Shown: in pieces, positions 7,159 through 10,670 of the stretch
Numbering within the stretch: the first letter of the stretch is position 1
Layout of the letters: each line of letters opens with the position of its first letter
Source of the DNA: Asterionellopsis glacialis
Taxonomy: Eukaryota > Bacillariophyta > Plagiogrammaphyceae > Rhaphoneidales > Asterionellopsidaceae
DNA: 10,670 nucleotides
NCBI GenBank assembly: GCA_014885115.2
Contig: WKLE02001133.1
Span: 1-10,670 of the forward strand
Reading direction: 5' to 3'
Position numbers and translations under genes: made by a program
Notes under the pieces: model-generated
Told to the model about the DNA's origin: nothing
Databases searched by the model: none
Seen by the model: only the letters and a program-made list of their open reading frames with translations

Positions 7159-7940
7159 ACCTTCAATGTGTAATCTATTAAGTGGCCACGTATGAGGTCC
7201 TCCTGTTCAATACGACTGGCCCTTCATAGGTGGGTCTTAGTATCCTTGGCAGGGTAAAAGCTTTCAAGACTTGTCTGAGGTATATTAGTTTGAGAATTTT
7301 AACAGTAAATAATTATTGAGTTATTGCTAGCTACAGTATAGTAGTAGCATCAGTATGGTCCTTGCCTTCCTCTTCCTCATTTTGTTCCTGTTGCTCTTCA
7401 TCTTTGTGTTAATCACTATCTTTACCAAGTAATTCGAATTCATCCATTACCATATCACATTTACAGCAAATGCATCAGAGAGAAACCTAACAAGTTCATC
7501 CGTGTTTCCACATTGAACATATTTTTTCATGACTTGAATGCAAGAAACAATCTGTGCTGCTTCTAATCTGTAGAGCTTTTTGTTGATAAAACCAATAATC
7601 AAACTTTTGTTCAAAATATTGAATGGAACAACCAAAATGACTCATAAATGATACCATCAGAAGAATTTGTGTAATAAATGTTTTTTATTCTTGGATAGTC
7701 CTTAAAGATAGTCTCTAAGTTAAAAGTACCCAATAGAAGGTCATAAATTCTTGCATTCATCCCACTAAAAAGTTGTAGACAAATAGTACTGAAACAGTTA
7801 AAGGCTATTTTCCTGTTCTAATGTTACTTTAGTCTTTGGGTGTGAAATAGATTCTTGAAACAACAAGACTATACAATAAGGTCTTTCCTTGTTGTGATGG
7901 TATCATCACCAAGGTATTCTTTTTCTTTTGTTTTTTCCAG

Positions 7941-7988
7941 ACTGGCAGTGTGCCAAAGAATTTTTATCTCTCTTTGGATCTAAACTGG
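7941..7988 (+). other. Candidate 48-nt internal exon
   Basis: A near-ideal acceptor (TTTTCTTTTGTTTTTTCCAG, ending at 7940) is followed after 48 nt by a perfect donor, CTGG|GTAAGT (intron from 7989). The exon length is a multiple of three. Two frames are open: TGSVPKNFYLSLDLNW in frame 1 and WQCAKEFLSLFGSKLG in frame 3. No partner exons could be identified, so it may be a lone cryptic exon. Confidence 0.35.
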
Positions 7989-8323
7989 GTAAGTTCATTT
8001 TATTGCCTCAGATCCTTTTTCTAATCCAAGTAGTAGTGCTGCATGTGGTTCTCTCCTCTCTCCCTCTGTATGATGATTTGATGCTGCATATGTTCTATTT
8101 TCTGGTAAATAGAGCAACACATGCAAATGGTTTCATGGTACTCATTGTTATTTTGAAATTTGGATGTGATGGATGCAGCATCCACTGTGTAAAGAAGGAG
8201 TTTTTGGAGCACTGTATCTTGTGAATCTGATTGTGATGCAAGAAGCTTATGTTGCATTGACACAGAAACTTTGTCTGTTTATCTGTCTTTCCCAAGTCAT
8301 CAGTGTACTCTCAAGACCTCACC
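7989..8323. other. No confident gene; weak minus-strand frame at 8021-8263
   Basis: An 80-codon minus-strand frame (DTVLQKLLLYTVDAASITSK in its centre, ending HMQHYYLD) has a protein-like composition. It would lie downstream of the exon candidate at 8373-8602 on the same strand. No domain is recognised, and the frame does not join to that exon without a further frameshift or splice. Confidence 0.3.
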
Positions 8324-8372
8324 CTGAAGAAGAAGGCTCCAGGAATTAGGTTTCTGAAAATGACAGGCATAC

Positions 8373-8602
8373 CTTGGTGGGCTTCCAAAATTGGTGAAGC
8401 AGGGTCACAGTGATGGCTTTTTGCAGCTTGCTGATTGTGTCTTCTTTCCTGTATGTGCAGTGGTACTGCCAAGATAGAATGCTTGAAGAGACCCTGGGTG
8501 TGGGGTGGTGTGGGTCAGGTTTGCTGCACTCTGCAAAGGCCTTTCCCACTTCTTCTACAGTGCTTTGGACACTGGTGATCCAGGACAAATCTTTGAAGAA
8601 GT
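8373..8602 (-). CDS. Candidate 230-nt internal exon, unknown product
   Basis: On the minus strand, a pyrimidine-rich acceptor (TCCTCTTGCTTTTCAAATCAG, ending at 8603) opens a frame. It reads FFKDLSWITSVQSTVEEVGK, then AFAECSKPDPHHPTPRV, SSSILSWQYHCTYRKEDTIS and KLQKAITVTLLHQFWKPTK. It ends at a donor, CCAAG|GTATGC (intron from 8372). An acceptor 49 nt downstream (CCTTCTTCTTCAG, exon from 8323) would add GEVLRVH and a stop. GC is visibly higher than in the flanks. The segment lies just left of the CpG-rich block, so it could be an early exon of a leftward gene driven from there. The plus strand is also open here (8410-8673), but its product looks less protein-like. Confidence 0.4.
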
Positions 8603-8633
8603 CTGATTTGAAAAGCAAGAGGACCTGCAGTAG

Positions 8634-8651
8634 GCGAGTCGCGAGACTCGC
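8634..8651. repeat. CpG-rich hairpin at the edge of the CpG block
   Basis: GCGAGTC (8634-8640) and GACTCGC (8645-8651) are perfect inverted repeats around GCGA. It marks the sharp left border of the CpG-rich block. Confidence 0.65.
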
Positions 8652-8707
8652 GCGATATGTCAATCAACCGTAGTACGGACGCACCGTGATACGATGACGT
8701 CACGGAC

Positions 8708-8791
8708 CGGACAGACGTGATGACGTGATGACGTCATCATACGGACAGACGAGATGACGTGATGACGTCATCGTGCGGACAGACGTAAACG
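8708..8791. repeat. 34-bp tandem repeat carrying CRE sites
   Basis: CGGACAGACG starts at 8708, 8742 and 8776 (period 34). The first two units continue as a near-identical GATGACGTGATGACGTCATC stretch ending in a CRE; the third is truncated. The CRE at 8695 sits one period before the site at 8729. Confidence 0.85.
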
Positions 8792-8815
8792 CGCAGTGAC
8801 GCACGACGCAATCGC

Positions 8816-8875
8816 GAACGCTGACGTCACGACGAGAACGCTGACGTCACGAAGAGAACGCTGACGTCACAAACG
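8816..8875. repeat. 20-bp tandem repeat carrying CRE sites (three units)
   Basis: GAACGCTGACGTCAC occurs at 8816, 8836 and 8856, each followed by a 5-base linker (GACGA, GAAGA, AAACG). It places three perfect CREs exactly 20 bp apart, close to two helical turns, so all face the same side of the DNA. Confidence 0.9.
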
Positions 8876-8951
8876 AAACGTACCGAAATCCACTCCGCAG
8901 CAGAACATGGTGACGCACCTTACATGGAGCGTTCCGATTGGCTGGCTCGGG

Positions 8952-8981
8952 GAGTTCGGTTCACATGTTAAAACCGAACTC
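8952..8981. repeat. 30-bp palindrome, copy A
   Basis: GAGTTCGGTT (8952-8961) and AACCGAACTC (8972-8981) are perfect 10-bp arms around a 10-bp centre (CACATGTTAA). The equivalent palindrome in unit B is at 9682-9711. Confidence 0.85.
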
Positions 8982-9090
8982 CGTTGGATCCGAACTCTAA
9001 GTAGGTCCACCGTAGGATCCCGTATTATTTTTGAGTCACGAAGACGAAATCGATGGATTGTCGAGTATTTTACTTAAACTCTAAAATAGC

Positions 9091-9273
9091 TCATAATTTA
9101 TTCACTCCAATAAAATCTACTTCCTTTTCTAATACTTTTCTATCACTTTTCAAATTTGTCTGCAGCATAGTGCAGGACCAGACAGCAGCAGTGAATGCTC
9201 CAAGGAGGCAGGATCCTTCATAGGGATTGAAGGATTCCAAGAAGGGGTTGAAGCTGAGTCCAACTTTGTCCAT
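9091..9273 (-). pseudogene. Minus-strand frame of unit A, paralogous to 9821-10127, unknown product
   Basis: A 60-codon frame running from MDKVGLSFNPF to EKEVDFIGVNKL. Its last 12 codons and stop (TCA at 9091-9093 on the plus strand) correspond to EKGVDFVRVNIL and the stop of the unit B frame. Upstream, another frame of this copy reads LHYAADKFEK, matching LHYADNNYEK in unit B, so this copy appears to carry a frameshift. A third overlapping frame (9150-9359) contains TLWIKTSGISRWTK. It is probably a decayed duplicate of a coding segment of unknown family. Confidence 0.35.
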
Positions 9274-9381
9274 CTACTGATCCCACTTGTTTTAATCCAA
9301 AGAGTACTTCCGGTTGGTTTTGCCGCTAATGCCTGCAACAGTGGGAGTGTGTGCAGCACATGTCAAGATCACTCAGCAGGA

Positions 9382-9890
9382 GGAGATGTGGAGTAGGCAA
9401 GTCATGTACAAGACACAACTCACATACGTGATGTCAATCAACCATAGTACAGATGTACCCTGACACGATGATGTCATGGACAAAGCACATGTGGTGATGT
9501 GTTGCATCCATGATGCAATAACATCACCAACAAAACACGTGCGGTGATGTTCCACATTGGCACGACTCTGGTTGTGATGCATCACATCAGAAAGCAGTGA
9601 TGTGCTGTCACTCTGTAACAGTACAACTCCAGTTGTGACACCAAACAGGTGATCCGGCGGGCATTCATTGGCTGCCTCAGGGAGTTTGGTTCACATGGTA
9701 GAACCAAACTCCACCAGATGCAAACTCTAAGTAGACCATCCATAGGATTCCATACATAAAATAGGTGTCAAAGACCAACCAGCAGATTGGCAAGTGGTTT
9801 TTAGTCCTAGTTAAAATAGCTCATAATATATTCACTCTAACAAAGTCTACTCCCTTTTCATAATTGTTGTCAGCATAATGCAAGATCTCA
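9382..9890. repeat. Tandem unit B (CpG-depleted copy)
   Basis: Diverged direct repeat of unit A. In alignable parts, CpG of unit A is mostly TpG or CpA here: CAACCGTAG to CAACCATAG, TACGGAC to TACAGAT, GATGACGTCACGG to GATGATGTCATGG, AACCGAACTC to AACCAAACTC, ACCGTAGGATCCCGTA to TCCATAGGATTCCATA. The CRE at 8695 corresponds to TGATGTCA at 9469. Only about seven CpGs remain between 9395 and 9745. The inverted CCAAT box is kept (9667-9671). The stretch 9480-9660 does not align simply and has its own palindromes (TTGCATC/GATGCAA at 9502-9518; TGTGATGCATCACA at 9573-9586). Confidence 0.75.
9682..9711. repeat. 30-bp palindrome, copy B
   Basis: GAGTTTGGTT (9682-9691) and AACCAAACTC (9702-9711) are still perfect 10-bp arms, although each arm has lost its CpG relative to copy A. 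Confidence 0.85.
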
Positions 9891-10127
9891 CTGGGAAGAT
9901 TGCATTGACAAAAACTTGGGGAACAAGAGATCAAGGTCCCTGGAAAGGTTGTTGCTGACTCTGTTGGAGGTTCTAGCAGGGAAGAACCATTGGGAGTGGA
10001 GAGGCATGAGTTCAATTCAAGAATCATCCTTGCCAGAAATTGTGACACATCAACATGAGCAGAGCAATCTTTGGGATTGAAGCTTGATGCTCTCATCCAG
10101 CCAGCAGCATTGGAGCTGTCCATCTGA
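9821..10127 (-). CDS. Candidate minus-strand terminal exon of unit B, unknown product
   Basis: After a good acceptor (CTGCTCTCCTGTGTTCTCAG, ending at 10128), ATG at 10123-10121 opens a 100-codon frame. It includes MDSSNAAGWMRASSFNPKDC, SAHVDVSQFLARMILELNSC and LPSEILHYADNNYEKGVDFV, ending RVNIL at a TGA (9821-9823). The open frame also extends upstream to 10174. The C-terminal block and stop are shared with unit A at 9091. No domain, signal peptide or membrane segment is recognised. It could be the 3' exon of a leftward gene, a small protein, or a pseudogene like its paralogue. Confidence 0.35.
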
Positions 10128-10174
10128 CTGAGAACACAGGAGAGCAGTGGGACTGGGTGGAAGCGATTTTTCAC

Positions 10175-10670
10175 CCAAAGAGTGATGGTGGAGGGGTGGA
10201 GGCAATGAATCTAAGGAGATTAAGGGACAGGCCTTTGCATGCCCCTGGCTTTTTCTCTGCCCCTCTTTCTAAGTCTTGAAAGATTTATAGATAATTAGAA
10301 AACCTAGTTTTGCAACGTCAACAAAGCTCCCTTTCTCCTGTCATCTGTTGGTGGGGAATAGGTTTGAACTAGAGTTTGTGCTTTCCATGTACCCCGAGTG
10401 ATGTACAGTTTCTCCCCAAACCCCAAAGTACTACCAGAGGTGCATGGTACCAATTTCAGTACCATTAATACCAGGGTAATGTAGGTCTAACTGTTACCTT
10501 TCCTTTGCAATGATAATTGAAGTACTATAATTTGTGTTTATTATTTGTGTATGTACAATTGTACTCTCACTGGTACATGATGCGTCATTGTGTTCTTTTG
10601 TGTCAATTCAGCAAGGCAGCATTGCCGAACCCTTCTCTTGGCTGCAGTTTTTTTTCTTGTACAATTTGTA
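10175..10670. other. No gene recognised
   Basis: AT-rich sequence with no convincing open frame. It contains short GGTACC- and GTACAATTGTAC-type palindromes (about 10446 and 10553) and a plausible plus-strand splice acceptor (TTCTTTTGTGTCAATTCAG, ending at 10611) close to the right edge. An exon could start there, but too little follows to judge. Confidence 0.45.

Larger units (their letters stand above)
6660..7805 (-). pseudogene. Degraded minus-strand coding relic, unknown family
   Basis: On the minus strand, coding-like blocks appear in order with frame breaks. From about 7800 there is LFSGMNARIYDLLLGTFNLE and TIFKDYPRIKNIYYTNSSDG. From 7635 comes FNILNKSLIIGFINKKLYRL, then VMKKYVQCGNTDELVRFLSD. 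From about 7460 a shifted frame gives CDMVMDEFELLGKDSD, a stop, and the acidic EEQQEQNEEEEGKDHTDA. Around 7290-7160 is QTSLESFYPAKDTKTHL, a stop, and ASRIEQEDLIRGHLIDYTLK. Around 6960-6850 is STTFSELIGESSHARFVV. From 6840 come NLNEELSLANTAAAAEAG and PRVPIIVVIIMLQVDYKK. The consistent strand, order and polar composition argue for a once-real gene. No domain is recognised; it could be a second transposon gene. Confidence 0.45.
8634..9063. promoter_or_regulatory. CpG island-like promoter/enhancer block with six CRE palindromes
   Basis: By hand count about 58 CpGs fall in 430 bp, against almost none in the 300 bp on either side. Perfect TGACGTCA sites start at 8695, 8729, 8763, 8822, 8842 and 8862, with further TGACGTGA and TGACGCAC half-type sites between them. 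TGACGTCA is the established binding site of CREB/ATF bZIP factors, whose binding is reduced when the central CpG is methylated. An inverted CCAAT box (ATTGG, 8937-8941) and a 30-bp palindrome (8952-8981) lie to the right. There is no clear TATA box. Transcription could run leftward (toward the exon candidate at 8373-8602), rightward, or both ways; sequence alone does not decide. Alternatively it could be a recently inserted CpG-rich repeat not yet eroded. Confidence 0.7.
8611..9180. repeat. Tandem unit A (CpG-rich copy)
   Basis: Aligns with unit B (about 9382-9890) in the same orientation. Shared anchors are GTAGGCGAGTC/GTAGGCAAGTC, ATGTCAATCAACC, ATTGGCTG, the 30-bp palindrome at 8952/9682, CTCTAAGTAG, AAAATAGCTCATAAT and TATTCACT. 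The offset is about 763-774 bp at the left and near 730 bp from 8937 onward. Sequence between 8703 and 8930 is much less alike. Confidence 0.8.

Noticed and set aside
8410..8673. 87-codon plus-strand frame
   Set aside because: It lies opposite the minus-strand exon candidate, which has splice-like borders and a more protein-like composition. Kept only as an alternative.
8708..8875. CRISPR-like array from the regular repeats
   Set aside because: The repeats are contiguous tandem units with no unique spacers, in eukaryotic-looking DNA.
8611..9890. Pair of LTRs of a retrotransposon
   Set aside because: The units are direct repeats, but no TG...CA borders, primer-binding site or polypurine tract was seen, and the space between is only about 200 bp with no gag or pol coding. 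Solo or nested LTRs cannot be fully excluded.
10340..10400. Possible tRNA-like B-box word (GGTTTGAACTA)
   Set aside because: No matching A-box or cloverleaf around it.

Overview
This is eukaryotic, and almost certainly animal, DNA. It is AT-rich, it has no long uninterrupted genes, its convincing coding signals are broken or exon-sized, and it carries consensus GT-AG splice sites and transposon remnants. CpG is very scarce over about the first 8.6 kb: a few dozen sites by eye, where base composition predicts a few hundred. One block of about 430 bp is then packed with nearly 60. That pattern is what heavy genome-wide CpG methylation with a protected promoter leaves behind. Vertebrates show it, and so do some invertebrates such as haplosclerid demosponges. 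The species cannot be fixed from sequence reading alone; an invertebrate such as a sponge is my low-confidence guess.

Layout. (1) 1-1530: fragments of a possible FAR1/MULE-like DNA-binding domain, a short inverted repeat, and two fold-back (long inverted repeat) elements. (2) 2150-6260: a transposon neighbourhood. A clean 293-bp MITE at 2153-2445 has 26-bp terminal inverted repeats and TA target duplications. A second left end of the same family starts just after it, at 2456. Between 2627 and 4362 on the minus strand lies a wrecked transposase of the Tc1/mariner-pogo (DDE_1) type. Its three catalytic aspartates are visible, about 36 residues separate the second and third, and it has an N-terminal zinc-knuckle-like motif. 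A charged, coiled-coil-like broken gene runs the other way at 4931-5699. A degenerate right end lies near 5956. All this can be read as one dead element of about 3.5 kb with its small non-autonomous relative beside it. (3) 6660-7800: a second degraded minus-strand coding relic of unknown family. (4) 7940-8660: isolated exon-like segments on both strands.

(5) 8630-10130 is the most interesting part. A CpG-rich, promoter-like block (8634-9063) carries six perfect CRE palindromes (TGACGTCA) in two tandem arrays, three at 34-bp spacing and three at 20-bp spacing, plus a CCAAT box and palindromes. About 730-770 bp downstream lies a diverged tandem copy (9380-9890). Where the two can be aligned, the CpGs of the first copy have mostly become TpG or CpA in the second. 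The pair looks like a natural comparison between a copy protected from methylation and a methylated, decaying one. Minus-strand open frames next to both copies share a conserved C-terminus and stop codon, so the duplicated unit included transcribed or coding sequence.

No rRNA, tRNA, CRISPR array or complete intact gene was recognised.
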